Assembly (NCBI GenBank): GCA_002424305.1
Contig: DIQZ01000068.1
Span: 1 to 43,373, forward strand
From: Firmicutes bacterium UBA5449
Lineage (GTDB): Bacteria > Bacillota > SHA-98 > UBA4971
Direction of reading: 5' to 3'
DNA length: 43,373 nt
Shown here: positions 1 through 8,784 of the stretch, in pieces
Position numbering within the stretch: the first letter of the stretch is position 1
Layout: every line of letters starts with the position of its first letter
The notes under the pieces: model-generated
What the model was told of the DNA's origin: nothing
Databases searched by the model: none
What the model saw: the letters and a program-made list of their open reading frames with translations, nothing else
Position numbers and translations under genes: made by a program

Positions 1-644
1 GCACGCCGGAAAGCGTTTACGAACAGCGGAACCAAGAGTGGAATTAGGCTCTTCGCCCTCTGAAATGCGTTACCTGTCTCAAAATCTGCACCTCGAGCCA
101 TCTGCGCCTTCATGATCTTGTCTGTCTCCTCCAGCAGAGTCGGGATAAACCTCAGCGCTATCGTCATCATCATAGCAAGCTCATGAGCAGGAATTCCTAT
201 GCGTCTCATAGGCGAAAGGAGATTCTCCAAGCCATCCGTCAGCTCTATCGGCGACGTAGTCAGTGTCAGGATTGAAGTGCCCAAGACAAGAAGTACCAGT
301 CGAAAAGCCATTGTGAAACCTTTAAATGCTCCTTCGTACGTGGCAACCAACGGGCCTATCGCGAAAAGCGTTCGCCCTTCATTCATGAACAGATGAAGTC
401 CAAAAGTAAATGTAAGAATGAACAATAGCGGTTTTACACTGTATAGCACAAATTTCATAGGCAGATGCGCCACAAGTATAACACTTAAGATAAAGAGAAA
501 AACAAGACCGTACCCTATAACTGTATCAACTATGAACAACATCGTAATGACTACAAGGGTCACGAGAATCTTGATCCTTGGATCAAGTCTATGTACAAAT
601 GAAGTCCCTGGCATGTACTGACCAAGCGTAATATTACGAAACAC
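1..644 (-). CDS. ecfT: ECF transporter transmembrane subunit EcfT (3' end beyond window)
   Basis: This is the membrane scaffold subunit of an energy-coupling factor transporter, which couples ATP hydrolysis by EcfA1/EcfA2 to vitamin uptake by separate S components. The minus frame is open from a GTG at 644 to the window edge (214 codons seen). It begins FRNITLGQYMPGTSF, has several hydrophobic segments, and carries MARGAD near residue 190, matching the Ala-Arg-Gly coupling motif of the family. The start overlaps the ecfA2 stop by 11 nt and is preceded by AAGGGGTGAAGG. It belongs to the ecfA1-ecfA2-ecfT cluster that commonly follows rplQ in Bacillota. The C-terminus is missing only because the window ends. 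Confidence 0.93.
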   Translation of the reverse strand, partial: MFRNITLGQYMPGTSFVHRLDPRIKILVTLVVITMLFIVDTVIGYGLVFLFILSVILVAHLPMKFVLYSVKPLLFILTFTFGLHLFMNEGRTLFAIGPLVATYEGAFKGFTMAFRLVLLVLGTSILTLTTSPIELTDGLENLLSPMRRIGIPAHELAMMMTIALRFIPTLLEETDKIMKAQMARGADFETGNAFQRAKSLIPLLVPLFVNAFRR

Positions 645-1521
645 GGCCTTCACCCCTTAGAACATGAAGAATCTCGTGTTTTGCCTCTTCTATTGTGAGA
701 ATATCTGTCCTTACCTTCATGTTTCGCCCAGCCAGCTCCTGCATGAGCCTTGTTATTTGTGGTGCCTCGAGACCCGCTTTGTCTAAGACATCCTCCATAT
801 CAAAGATATCTCTGGTAGATCCGTCTGCTATCAGCCTCGCCCGGTGAAGCACAACGACTCTCCGGGCCAGCCTGGCTACGTCCTCCATACTGTGAGAGAC
901 AAGGATGACAGTAAACCCAAATTCCTGATGCAACTCCTGTATCTCAGTTAATACCTCGTCACGCCCACGAGGATCCAGCCCGGATGCCGGTTCATCAAGA
1001 ACGATCACCGAAGGCTCCATGGCAAGTACCCCTGCCATTGCTACGCGCCTCTTCTCTCCCCCGGAGAGTTCAAAAGGCGATCTATCACACAAACCTTCAA
1101 AATCTAAGCCTGCCATCTTCATAGCCTGCTTAACTCGTCTTTGGACTTCATCATCATTGAGGCCCATATTTCGTGGTCCAAACGCTATGTCTTTGAACAC
1201 AGTCTCTTCAAAAAGCTGATGCTCAGGATATTGAAATACAAGACCTACCTTCTGACGTATTGACTTGAGATGCACACCTTTTCCCCAAATGTCCACCCCG
1301 TCAACGAATACTCGACCTTGTGTGGGTTTTAACAAACCGTTAAAATGCTGAATTAACGTGGACTTTCCGGAACCTGTCTCTCCAATTATGGCAACAAATT
1401 CTCCATCCTGTATCTCCAGAGTTACATTGTGAACAGCGCAACGCTCAAACGGAGTACCCGGATTATATATGTGGTATAGGTTCTCTACTCGGATGGACAC
1501 TGTATTTTGCTCACTCCCCAC
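634..1521 (-). CDS. ecfA2: ECF transporter ATPase EcfA2
   Basis: This is one of the two ATPases of the energy-coupling factor module, a cytoplasmic ABC domain that pairs with EcfA1 and docks on EcfT. Visible motifs are Walker A GETGSGKST (residues 47-55), Q-loop Gln97, signature LSGGE (152-156), Walker B ending LDEP with catalytic Glu177, and switch His210. The length, 295 residues, is normal. The GTG start at 1521 overlaps the ecfA1 stop by 11 nt. A GGAGGG lies about 14 nt upstream, so a second in-frame GTG at residue 8 is an alternative start. Its assignment as A2 rather than A1 rests on gene order and the GETGSGK form of the P-loop. Confidence 0.94.
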   Translation of the reverse strand: MGSEQNTVSIRVENLYHIYNPGTPFERCAVHNVTLEIQDGEFVAIIGETGSGKSTLIQHFNGLLKPTQGRVFVDGVDIWGKGVHLKSIRQKVGLVFQYPEHQLFEETVFKDIAFGPRNMGLNDDEVQRRVKQAMKMAGLDFEGLCDRSPFELSGGEKRRVAMAGVLAMEPSVIVLDEPASGLDPRGRDEVLTEIQELHQEFGFTVILVSHSMEDVARLARRVVVLHRARLIADGSTRDIFDMEDVLDKAGLEAPQITRLMQELAGRNMKVRTDILTIEEAKHEILHVLRGEGRVS

Positions 1522-2392
1522 ACGAAGCTACTGCACCCTCCGGGAAAACTCCACATAGGGCATCAGCAAATTCCTCTACTGTCAACACATCATCAGGAAT
1601 GGGAACCCCACACTTACCTAACTCATACGCTAACCGTGTAACTTGAGGGACATCGAGATGGAGAAGTCTCATTGTCTCTACCTGACTAAAAACCTTCCTG
1701 GGAACGTCATCCATAACGATCTTCCCTGCATCCATTACAATTACCCTGTCACCAAGAATGGCTTCACTCATAAAATGAGTAATCATGACAACTGTAATGC
1801 CGTCTTCTTTATTCAACCTCTTTACTGTATCAAGAACCTCTCGTCTACCCGAAGGATCAAGCATAGCGGTGGGTTCGTCAAGAACAATACACTCAGGCCG
1901 CATAGCAAGAACACCGGCTATAGCCACGCGCTGCTTTTGCCCGCCGGACAAGAGATGTGGCGCATGACGTAAGTACTCTGACATACCTACCCATTCCAGC
2001 GCCAAATTAACTCGCCTGCGAATCTCATCAGGTGGAATCCCCAGGTTTTCGGGTCCGAATGCTACGTCTTCTTCAACTGTTGTAGAAACTATTTGGTTAT
2101 CCGGATTTTGAAAAACCATACCGACGGTCTGCCGAATGTTCCAAAGATACTTAGGATCCTGTGTATCCATTCCATTTATGCTCACTAGACCGGAGCTGGG
2201 AATGAACAGGGCGTTAAGGTGTTTCGCCAATGTTGATTTGCCTGACCCGTTACGCCCAATAACTACCACAAACTCCCCACGTCTTATTGAGAGATTTATC
2301 CCGTCGAGAGCTCGCACTTCTTCATCTTCGCCTTGCGTGTATGAATAGACCAAATTCTCTACTTGGATAATTCGGTCACCTGATCGATCCAA
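1511..2392 (-). CDS. ecfA1: ECF transporter ATPase EcfA1
   Basis: This is the partner ATPase of the ECF vitamin-uptake module. Visible motifs are Walker A GRNGSGKST (46-54), Q-loop Gln95 in VFQNPDNQ, signature LSGGQ (148-152), Walker B with Glu173 and His206. It starts at TTG 2392, eight bases after a strong AGGAGG, so the rare start codon is well supported. It lies 95 nt downstream of rplQ and is translationally coupled to ecfA2. The 293-residue length is typical. The gap to rplQ (2393-2487) shows no clear terminator, so co-transcription with the ribosomal genes is likely. Confidence 0.94.
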   Translation of the reverse strand: MDRSGDRIIQVENLVYSYTQGEDEEVRALDGINLSIRRGEFVVVIGRNGSGKSTLAKHLNALFIPSSGLVSINGMDTQDPKYLWNIRQTVGMVFQNPDNQIVSTTVEEDVAFGPENLGIPPDEIRRRVNLALEWVGMSEYLRHAPHLLSGGQKQRVAIAGVLAMRPECIVLDEPTAMLDPSGRREVLDTVKRLNKEDGITVVMITHFMSEAILGDRVIVMDAGKIVMDDVPRKVFSQVETMRLLHLDVPQVTRLAYELGKCGVPIPDDVLTVEEFADALCGVFPEGAVASCGE

Positions 2393-2487
2393 CTTGGAAA
2401 CCTCCTATAACCTGCAAAAAGTGCGCTAATGCGCACTCCTGCCAGGCTCCTGCGAGAGGCTATGAATAAAAGTATCTGAATTCAGTC

Positions 2488-2826
2488 TCAAACCAATTCC
2501 ATTATTACCTCAGGCGCGCTGTCGCCGCGACGTTCCCCAAGCTTCATGATGCGTATATAGCCGCCGCTACGCTCCTTGTACCGAGGAGCTATGTCATCAA
2601 ACAGTTTCTTTGCAACCTTGGGATCGACAACATAAGCCTCAACGAGTCTGCGTGCGTGTAGATCCCCTCGCTTCGCCAAGGTTATCAGTCTTTCCGCTTC
2701 AGGTTTGACCTGCTTAGCCTTACCCTCAGTAGTGCGGATGCTCCCGTGTTCAAAGAGTGAAGTTACAGAATTTCGGAACATCGCTTTCCTATGCGCGCTG
2801 GTTCGTCCCAGTTTTCCCCGATTCAC
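2488..2826 (-). CDS. rplQ: 50S ribosomal protein L17
   Basis: L17 is a large-subunit protein near the peptide exit tunnel. The product is 112 residues and opens NRGKLGRTSAHRKAMFRNSV, the family's conserved N-terminus. It ends ...APEVIMELV, as is normal for the short Bacillota form. The GTG start at 2826 follows a GGGGGGA. It is the last ribosomal gene of the alpha operon, 30 nt after rpoA, and is followed by the ecf genes. Nothing is unusual. Confidence 0.98.
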   Translation of the reverse strand: MNRGKLGRTSAHRKAMFRNSVTSLFEHGSIRTTEGKAKQVKPEAERLITLAKRGDLHARRLVEAYVVDPKVAKKLFDDIAPRYKERSGGYIRIMKLGERRGDSAPEVIMELV

Positions 2827-2856
2827 TGCGCAATCCCCCCAAAATCTATGACGCCT

Positions 2857-3801
2857 TTACTCCTGATCGTCTGACAGACGGAGGGCAAGCCCAAATTCAT
2901 TCAGTTTAGACTTGACTTCCTCCAGTGACTTCTTGCCGAAGTTTCTGATTTTCATCATATCGTCTTCTGTCTTCTTTATAAGTTCTTCTACAGTATTTAT
3001 GCCCGCTCGTTTCAAGCAGTTGTAGGAGCGTACAGATAGATCCAGCTCCTCGATGGGCATATCCAACAGCTTATCCTTGGTATCTTCTGTCTTATCCACC
3101 ATTATCTCCACATCTGCAGTGGCCTCTGTAAGACCTGTGAACAACTGGAGATGGCTGGTGAGTATCTTAGCTGACAGACTTATAGCTTCCTTAGGCGATA
3201 AGCTCCCGTCAGTCCATGCTTCAAGGATTAGTCGGTCGTAGTCAGTTACCTGTCCGACACGGGTATTTTCCACCACATACTTCACTCTTTTCACCGGTGT
3301 GAAAATGGAGTCGACAGGTATGACACCAATTATAGGCTCCAACCTACGTTTCTCAGCGGGCAGGTAGCCTCTGCCTTTCTCCACTACGATTTCCATGTAA
3401 AGCCTGCCATCCTTATCAAGAGTGGCAATATGAAGGTCAGGATTTAAGATATCCACATCTGCATCGGCTATAATGTCAGCAGCGCGAACCTCACCCTCTC
3501 CTTCCGCCTCAATTCGTAGTGTTTTCGGTTCGTCAGCATGCAGCTTAACCAGGAGTTCCTTAAGGTTCAAAATCATGTCGATGGTGTCCTCAACAACCCC
3601 GGGTATTACTGAAAACTCATGGAGGACTCCTTCTATCTTGACAGAAGCGACAGCAGCACCTGGCAGAGAAGATAGTAATACCCTACGCAAGGAATTCCCT
3701 AAGGTTACTCCGTACCCCCGCTCAAGGGGTTCTATTACAAACTTGCCGTAGGTCTCAGTGAGCTCTTCACACTCGACTCTGGGCTTCTCAATTTCAATCA
3801 T
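2857..3801 (-). CDS. rpoA: RNA polymerase subunit alpha
   Basis: This is the assembly platform of RNA polymerase and, through its C-terminal domain, the contact for UP elements and activators. The N-terminal domain carries ERGYGVTLGNSLRRVLLSSL and the C-terminal domain carries ELDLSVRSYNCLKRAGINTV and the KKSLEEVKSKL helix. The start is set at ATG 3801, giving MIEIEKP (314 residues). A TTG two codons further upstream sits only 5 nt from the AGGAGG, so it is less likely. It lies between rpsD and rplQ, the standard alpha-operon order. No internal insertion is seen. Confidence 0.97.
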   Translation of the reverse strand: MIEIEKPRVECEELTETYGKFVIEPLERGYGVTLGNSLRRVLLSSLPGAAVASVKIEGVLHEFSVIPGVVEDTIDMILNLKELLVKLHADEPKTLRIEAEGEGEVRAADIIADADVDILNPDLHIATLDKDGRLYMEIVVEKGRGYLPAEKRRLEPIIGVIPVDSIFTPVKRVKYVVENTRVGQVTDYDRLILEAWTDGSLSPKEAISLSAKILTSHLQLFTGLTEATADVEIMVDKTEDTKDKLLDMPIEELDLSVRSYNCLKRAGINTVEELIKKTEDDMMKIRNFGKKSLEEVKSKLNEFGLALRLSDDQE

Positions 3802-3870
3802 ATACAAGTCTCCCTCCTGGTCCCTGCAGTTGGCATCTGATACACATAGTACAGACCAAATTCATACAGA

Positions 3871-4500
3871 TCACCTTGAGTAGAGCTCAACCACCATGTG
3901 TTCCTGTACAGGAATGTCAATTTGATCTCTGGACGGTAGCTTAACCACTGTCGCGGTAAGTCCATCCGTATGGAGAGACAGCCATTCGGGAATAGTACGA
4001 TCCCCCGCTGTCTCCAGAGTCTTCTTGAAGGGAACAAGCTCACGACTCTTTTCACGGACCTCAACGATATCACCGGGCTTTATCTGATAAGAAGGGATAT
4101 CTACCTTACGCCCGTTAACTGCAATATGTCCATGCATTACCATTTGACGCGCTTCCGGTCTCGATGACGCAAAACCTATTCTATACACGATATTATCAAG
4201 TCTGGACTCAAGGATTTGAAGAAGCGCTTCTCCGGTAATCATCCCCCGTACTCTGGATGCCATGTTAAAATACCTTTCGAACTGCCTCTCAAGTACGCCA
4301 TACGCGCGACGTAGCTTCTGCTTCTCACGAAGCTGCAACGCATACTCCGAGGTTTTCTTACGACCTGTCCCATGCTCTCCCGGAGGATAGCCTCGCTTGT
4401 CAATTGCGCATTTTTCAGTATAGCATCTGTCACCCTTGAGATATAGTTTTAGCCCTTCGCGACGACACTGTCTGCAAACCGGGCCTGTATACCTTGCCAT
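3871..4500 (-). CDS. rpsD: 30S ribosomal protein S4, zinc-binding form
   Basis: S4 is a primary 16S rRNA binder that initiates assembly of the 30S body. The product is 209 residues, opens MARYTGPVCRQC and has a C-terminal S4 RNA-binding domain (SRLDNIVYRIGFASSR onward). Cys9, Cys12, Cys26 and Cys31 make up the zinc-binding cysteine-plus type. The start is placed at ATG 4500, nine bases after GGAGGTG, rather than at a start six codons further upstream. In B. subtilis rpsD stands alone, but here it sits between rpsK and rpoA as in many Clostridia. Confidence 0.97.
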   Translation of the reverse strand: MARYTGPVCRQCRREGLKLYLKGDRCYTEKCAIDKRGYPPGEHGTGRKKTSEYALQLREKQKLRRAYGVLERQFERYFNMASRVRGMITGEALLQILESRLDNIVYRIGFASSRPEARQMVMHGHIAVNGRKVDIPSYQIKPGDIVEVREKSRELVPFKKTLETAGDRTIPEWLSLHTDGLTATVVKLPSRDQIDIPVQEHMVVELYSR

Positions 4501-4535
4501 ATAAGTTTCCACCTCCAAATGGAGTCTTCTTTAGA

Positions 4536-4928
4536 CTATACTCGCCTACGCTTAGGCGGCCTACACCCATTATGGGGAATCGGAGTGACATCACGGATCA
4601 TGTTCACTTCGAGACCTGCCGCCTGAAGCGCCCTGATTGCTGCCTCTCTCCCGGATCCGGGACCCTTTACCAGAACCTCTATCTGACGCATTCCGTGTTC
4701 CATTGCAGTCCTGGCAGCAGTTTCCGCCGCTGTCTGTGCAGCAAACGGGGTTCCCTTACGTGACCCTTTGAACCCTGAGGTTCCTGCGCTTGCCCAAGAA
4801 ATAACCGCGCCTTGAGGGTCAGTTATTGTGATAATGGTGTTATTAAACGTTGAGCGAATGTGGGCGATACCGCTCTCTATATTTCTTCTTTCACGCTTTC
4901 TCAGCCTCGTTGTTCGCCTTTTAGCCAC
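4536..4928 (-). CDS. rpsK: 30S ribosomal protein S11
   Basis: S11 is a platform protein contacting the mRNA exit region. The 130-residue product carries HIRSTFNNTIITITD, GSRKGTPFAAQTAAE and the conserved basic tail IPHNGCRPPKRRRV. The GTG start at 4928 follows AAGGGGAG. It lies between rpsM and rpsD, with a 91-nt gap towards rpsM in which no feature was found. Confidence 0.98.
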   Translation of the reverse strand: MAKRRTTRLRKRERRNIESGIAHIRSTFNNTIITITDPQGAVISWASAGTSGFKGSRKGTPFAAQTAAETAARTAMEHGMRQIEVLVKGPGSGREAAIRALQAAGLEVNMIRDVTPIPHNGCRPPKRRRV

Positions 4929-5019
4929 ACTTGGCGCTCCCCTTTCTGACTACCGCTCTTAGATTAAACCGGGGCTTCTGTCTTGCGTTTGAAACGCCAC
5001 CGGTCACGAATAAGTCTGC

Positions 5020-5394
5020 CTAAGATCTAGCTCTGCGTGAGCCAACCGTCTTCTTAGGGCCTTTCCTGGTTCTCGCGTTAGTCCGCGTACGCTGACCTCT
5101 GATAGGTAGGCCTCTGCGGTGACGAAGTCCGCGGTAAGAACCAATATCTATAAGCCTCTTTATATGGGCGGCCTGCTCCGAACGGAGGTCCCCTTCGACC
5201 TTGAGCTCTCTATCGATAACCTCCCTAAGGCGTGTTATCTCGTCCTCTGTAAGATCTCTGACTCTCGTATGGGGATCCAGCCCCGTGCTTTCTACAATTG
5301 CTCTTGCAGTGGACTGACCTATACCATAGATATAGGTTAGAGCTACTTCAATCCTCTTGTCTCTTGGGAGGTCTACTCCTGCAATTCTAGCCAT
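5020..5394 (-). CDS. rpsM: 30S ribosomal protein S13
   Basis: S13 is a head protein forming subunit bridges B1a/B1b and touching P-site tRNA. The 124-residue product begins MARIAGVDLPRDKRIEVALT and contains the helix-two-turn-helix region YIYGIGQSTA and the basic C-terminal tail GQRTRTNARTRKGPKKTVG. The ATG at 5394 lies 20 nt after the rpmJ stop, with GGAGGTG upstream. It is a standard member of the alpha operon. Confidence 0.98.
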   Translation of the reverse strand: MARIAGVDLPRDKRIEVALTYIYGIGQSTARAIVESTGLDPHTRVRDLTEDEITRLREVIDRELKVEGDLRSEQAAHIKRLIDIGSYRGLRHRRGLPIRGQRTRTNARTRKGPKKTVGSRRARS

Positions 5395-5414
5395 TTATGC
5401 GCTTCACCTCCAGC

Positions 5415-5528
5415 CTAACCCTGACGTTGCTTGTGTTTTGGATTCTCACAAATCACCATTACCGTGCCCTTACGTTTGATTATCTTACATTTAGCACAGA
5501 TCTTCTTCACAGATGGTCTAACCTTCAT
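5415..5528 (-). CDS. rpmJ: 50S ribosomal protein L36, zinc-binding form
   Basis: This is a 37-residue zinc-ribbon protein of the large subunit. The minus-strand reading is MKVRPSVKKICAKCKIIKRK followed by a tail ending KHKQRQG. Cys11, Cys14, Cys27 and His32 form the C-C-C-H zinc site, so this is the cysteine-plus version. GGAGGG lies seven bases before the ATG at 5528. It sits between infA and rpsM, its usual place. Confidence 0.97.
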   Translation of the reverse strand: MKVRPSVKKICAKCKIIKRKGTVMVICENPKHKQRQG

Positions 5529-5571
5529 AGCAAACCCTCCTGGTACCACAACAATAGAAAGTAGCTTCCGA

Positions 5572-5790
5572 CTACTTGAACCGATATGTTATTCGGCCTC
5601 TTGACAGGTCATATGGAGACAACTCCATAGTTACCTTATCGCCGGGCAAAATCCTAATAAAATTCATTCGCATCTTCCCGGACACGTGAGCGAGAACCCT
5701 GTGCCCATTTTCCAGCTCCACCCTGAACATCGCATTGGGCAACGCCTCGATGACGGTTCCCTCTACCTCTATCGCGTCCTTCTTACCCAT
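5572..5790 (-). CDS. infA: Translation initiation factor IF-1
   Basis: IF-1 is a single S1-like OB-fold domain that occupies the ribosomal A site during initiation. The 72-residue product contains GTVIEALPNAMFRVELENG and ends ITYRFK, essentially the family consensus. The ATG at 5790 overlaps the stop of the upstream KOW gene by 8 nt, which suggests translational coupling. rpmJ follows 43 nt downstream. Confidence 0.98.
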   Translation of the reverse strand: MGKKDAIEVEGTVIEALPNAMFRVELENGHRVLAHVSGKMRMNFIRILPGDKVTMELSPYDLSRGRITYRFK

Positions 5791-6079
5791 GAGAGCAGTC
5801 CATCCTTTCTGATTTGGCTTTATTATTTATCTTCAAAACTTCACGTACCTCCTCATTAGTTGGACCTATCCCAGCAAGGAGTTTCTCATTAAGGGACTTA
5901 TTAATCATCCGTGTCATCATAAGATGCCTTATGTTCTTCTTTTTAGGCTTCGACACCGGCCTATAAGTCCCATCGGCCACTGTGACAGTAGTATCATCAA
6001 CAATCTGCATTACTACATAGTATCTTCCCTTGTCTCTACCCGCTGCGGATACCACTAACTGTCCTAATTCAGGTTCCAT
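5783..6079 (-). CDS. KOW-domain RNA-binding protein (L14e-like)
   Basis: This small protein of 98 residues opens ELGQLVVSAAGRDKGRYYVV, a KOW motif as in ribosomal proteins L24, L26 and L14e. A basic segment follows (SKPKKKNIRHLMMTRMI). Homologues are frequently found between map and infA in Bacillota and are annotated only as KOW or L14e-like proteins. RNA or ribosome binding is inferred from the motif; no specific role is known to me. The ATG at 6079 is 19 nt after map, and the 3' end overlaps infA. Confidence 0.85.
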   Translation of the reverse strand: MEPELGQLVVSAAGRDKGRYYVVMQIVDDTTVTVADGTYRPVSKPKKKNIRHLMMTRMINKSLNEKLLAGIGPTNEEVREVLKINNKAKSERMDCSHG

Positions 6080-6098
6080 CCCTCAACTGTCCTCCTAG

Positions 6099-6866
6099 CT
6101 AGAGAGCAGTGAGCACCACTGGTCCTTCTTGGGTCACCGCGACTGTGTGCTCAAAATGCGCTGAAAGCGAACCGTCACAAGTAACTACTGTCCAGTTATC
6201 ATTAAGAGTCTTCACATCCGGCCCGCCTAGATTCACCATAGGCTCTATCGCCAGTGTTACTCCTTCAACCAATACAGGGCCTGGTTCACCACGAATCACA
6301 AAGTTGGGAATTGCAGGCTCTTCATGGAGCTTACGCCCTACTCCGTGTCCTGAAAGGACTTTCACAATCGAAAACCCTTTTGATTCCGCATGGCTCTGTA
6401 TCGCTCTGGATATATCAGCTATTCGCATACCGATTCGCGCTTGTTCAATCCCTTCGTAGAGAGATTGCTCAGTTGCTGTCATAAGCGCCATAGCTTGGTT
6501 TGAAACTCTACCCACAGGAAACGTCATTGCACTGTCACAGTGAAAACCCTCAACTTGCGCTCCCACATCAATGCTGACAATGTCCCCCTCGGTCAGCTTC
6601 CTCTCACCCGGAATACCATGGACAACCTCTTCATTCACAGACACGCATGCGCTGGCCGGAAACCCATATAAGCCTTTGAACGACGGATAAGCCCCTCGAC
6701 TCGTGATGAATTCCTCGGCAAATGCATCTATGTCAAGCGTTGTAATCCCTGGTCTTATGAATCCACGCAGCTCCTGAAGAAGCTCTGCCAGGATTGCACC
6801 GGACCTCTTCATAATATCAATCTCTTCCGGGCTTTTGCAAATAACCAGCGGAGTTATTTTTCTCAA
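6099..6866 (-). CDS. map: Methionine aminopeptidase, type I
   Basis: This enzyme removes the initiator methionine from nascent proteins, using two metal ions. All ligands are visible: Asp100, Asp111, His174, Glu208 and Glu239, and the substrate-contacting His83 is in VVHGIP. The length, 255 residues, fits type I without an N-terminal zinc extension. The start is TTG 6866, nine bases after a GGAAGG. It lies 14 nt from adk, the standard spc-operon arrangement. Confidence 0.97.
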   Translation of the reverse strand: MRKITPLVICKSPEEIDIMKRSGAILAELLQELRGFIRPGITTLDIDAFAEEFITSRGAYPSFKGLYGFPASACVSVNEEVVHGIPGERKLTEGDIVSIDVGAQVEGFHCDSAMTFPVGRVSNQAMALMTATEQSLYEGIEQARIGMRIADISRAIQSHAESKGFSIVKVLSGHGVGRKLHEEPAIPNFVIRGEPGPVLVEGVTLAIEPMVNLGGPDVKTLNDNWTVVTCDGSLSAHFEHTVAVTQEGPVVLTAL

Positions 6867-6880
6867 TATTATTGCCTTCC

Positions 6881-7519
6881 TTAAACCACTGAAATAATTT
6901 CATCCAGGACTTCGTCAGCCTCTCGTTCACCGTCAACTGCTTTTAGAATACTAAGCCTCTTATAATAGTCAACCAAAGGTTCTGTCAAGGCCTTATAGAC
7001 TTTGAGTCTTTCACGCACAGTCTCTTCCTGATCATCGCTACGTTGATGGATACGTCCTCCACACCTTGAGCATTTACCTTCCACAGGTGGCGGGTTGAAC
7101 GATATGTGATACGTGGCCCCACAACTCTCACAAACCCGTCGGCCTGACAACCTTTTGATGACAACATCGGTTCCGGCATCTATATAGACGGCCACATCCA
7201 ATTGGACACCAAGGCGTTTAAGAATACTGTCCAAGGCTTCAGCCTGAGTGACATCTCTCGGAAATCCGTCGAGAATAAACCCTTTGGCACAATCAGGATT
7301 CTCCAGCCTATCTCTGACAAGTCCGATGGTAATCTCATCAGGAACAAGCTTTCCTGCATCCATATATTCCTTAGCAGACAGGCCCAGAGGCGTTTTCTTT
7401 GCCAGAGCTTCTCGAAACATATCCCCTGTAGATATGTGTGGCACACCAAAGTGTCTGCTGAGCCTCACTGCCTGCGTGCCTTTTCCTACCCCGGGCGGAC
7501 CCAGGAGAACAAAGCGCAT
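6881..7519 (-). CDS. adk: Adenylate kinase, zinc-containing LID
   Basis: Adenylate kinase converts ATP plus AMP to two ADP in the cytoplasm. The product is 212 residues. The P-loop GPPGVGKGT is at residues 7-15, the AMP-binding region STGDMFREA follows, and GFPRD is at 85-89. The LID carries Cys130, Cys133, Cys150 and Cys153, a four-cysteine zinc site typical of Gram-positive enzymes. ATG at 7519 is 13 nt after secY. No anomaly is seen. Confidence 0.98.
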   Translation of the reverse strand: MRFVLLGPPGVGKGTQAVRLSRHFGVPHISTGDMFREALAKKTPLGLSAKEYMDAGKLVPDEITIGLVRDRLENPDCAKGFILDGFPRDVTQAEALDSILKRLGVQLDVAVYIDAGTDVVIKRLSGRRVCESCGATYHISFNPPPVEGKCSRCGGRIHQRSDDQEETVRERLKVYKALTEPLVDYYKRLSILKAVDGEREADEVLDEIISVV

Positions 7520-7532
7520 GTCTCTCTTCCTC

Positions 7533-8783
7533 CTACTTCATGAAGCCTTCATACTGCCTCATCAATAGCTGAGCTTCTATCTGCTTCATAGTATCAAGAG
7601 CAACCCCTACCACAATAAGGAGGGCAGTTCCCCCGAAGCTCACTCCACTGAGTTTAGTAACACTGGTCATGATATTTGGCAATATCGCTATTATAGCAAG
7701 AAATAACCCACCAACGAAAGTAAGCCTTGATAATATGCGCTCCAAGTACTCCATAGTCGGTCTCCCCGGACGAATACCCGGGACGAAACCTCCGTACTTC
7801 TTGAGATTATTGGAAACGTCCACAACATTGAAGGTTATGGCAGTATAGAAGTACGTAAAGCCAATGATTAGCAACGAGTAGACCGTCATATAAGAAACAC
7901 TGTCACCCCTTAACCAATCCGCCATGAAAGCAAGTTTGGGTACGAATTGCGCGATAGTCGCCGGAAATGCCAGGAGTGACGAAGCGAAAATAACCGGAAT
8001 TACGCCGGCTTGGTTTACACTGAGGGGAATGTGTGTGCTCTGTCCCCCGTATACCTTCCGCCCGACAACACGCTTGGCATATTGAACAGGCACTCTACGG
8101 TTTGCCAAAGTAATCATGATTACTGCGACAATTGATATTAGAGTCATAATGACAAATAGCAAAGCGCTAAGTATACCCACCCCACCCTGACCTACGCTTG
8201 CAATTACCCCGCGAAATGTCGAGGGCAGCCTAGCAATGATCCCTGTGAAGATAATAAGGGATATTCCGTTTCCTATTCCATTTTCAGAAATCTTCTCCCC
8301 TAACCACATCAAGAATGCAGTGCCCGCAGTTAACGTTGCTATGATGAGGAGCACTGATACAGTGCTTGAGTCGTCCAATGCCCCTCGTATCCCAAACGTA
8401 ATCGCTGTGCCTTGGATGATTGCAAGAATCACTGCGACATATCTAGTCCACTGCGAAAGCTTTCGTCTACCTTCCACTCCGGATTTGGCCATTTCTTCAA
8501 GGCTGGGTATCACTACCTGTAACAGCTGCATAACAATGGACGAAGTGATGTACGGACCTACGCCCATAGCAAACACTGTGAATCTAAGAAGTGCACCGCC
8601 TGCGAACATGTCTAAGAACTGAAAAAGGCCGGTCTCTCCAAAAGCCTTCACAAGTTGCGCAACATCCACCCCAGGGACAGGGATAAACGAAGCGATACGG
8701 TAAACAGCAAGTAACCCTATGGTATAAAGAATCTTCTTCCTGAGATCCGGGATCCTGAAGGCGCTCGCAAGTGCTCCTAGCAA
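7533..8783 (-). CDS. secY: Protein translocase subunit SecY
   Basis: SecY is the channel-forming membrane subunit of the Sec translocon. The 416-residue protein has about ten hydrophobic segments. Family blocks include FIPVPGVD near the N-terminus, the plug and second-helix region ALLRFTVFAMGVGPYITSSI, and MPGIRPG-like FVPGIRPGRPT before helix 8. Its partner SecE is encoded near 34.2 kb in the same window. The start is TTG 8783, preceded by GAGGTGATATAGG and only one base from the rplO stop, so translation is probably coupled. Confidence 0.97.
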   Translation of the reverse strand: MLGALASAFRIPDLRKKILYTIGLLAVYRIASFIPVPGVDVAQLVKAFGETGLFQFLDMFAGGALLRFTVFAMGVGPYITSSIVMQLLQVVIPSLEEMAKSGVEGRRKLSQWTRYVAVILAIIQGTAITFGIRGALDDSSTVSVLLIIATLTAGTAFLMWLGEKISENGIGNGISLIIFTGIIARLPSTFRGVIASVGQGGVGILSALLFVIMTLISIVAVIMITLANRRVPVQYAKRVVGRKVYGGQSTHIPLSVNQAGVIPVIFASSLLAFPATIAQFVPKLAFMADWLRGDSVSYMTVYSLLIIGFTYFYTAITFNVVDVSNNLKKYGGFVPGIRPGRPTMEYLERILSRLTFVGGLFLAIIAILPNIMTSVTKLSGVSFGGTALLIVVGVALDTMKQIEAQLLMRQYEGFMK

Positions 8784-8784
8784 C

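Noticed and set aside
1..644. Small plus-strand genes at 199-396 and 418-621
   Set aside because: They lie antisense to the open ecfT frame and have no family resemblance or ribosome binding site.
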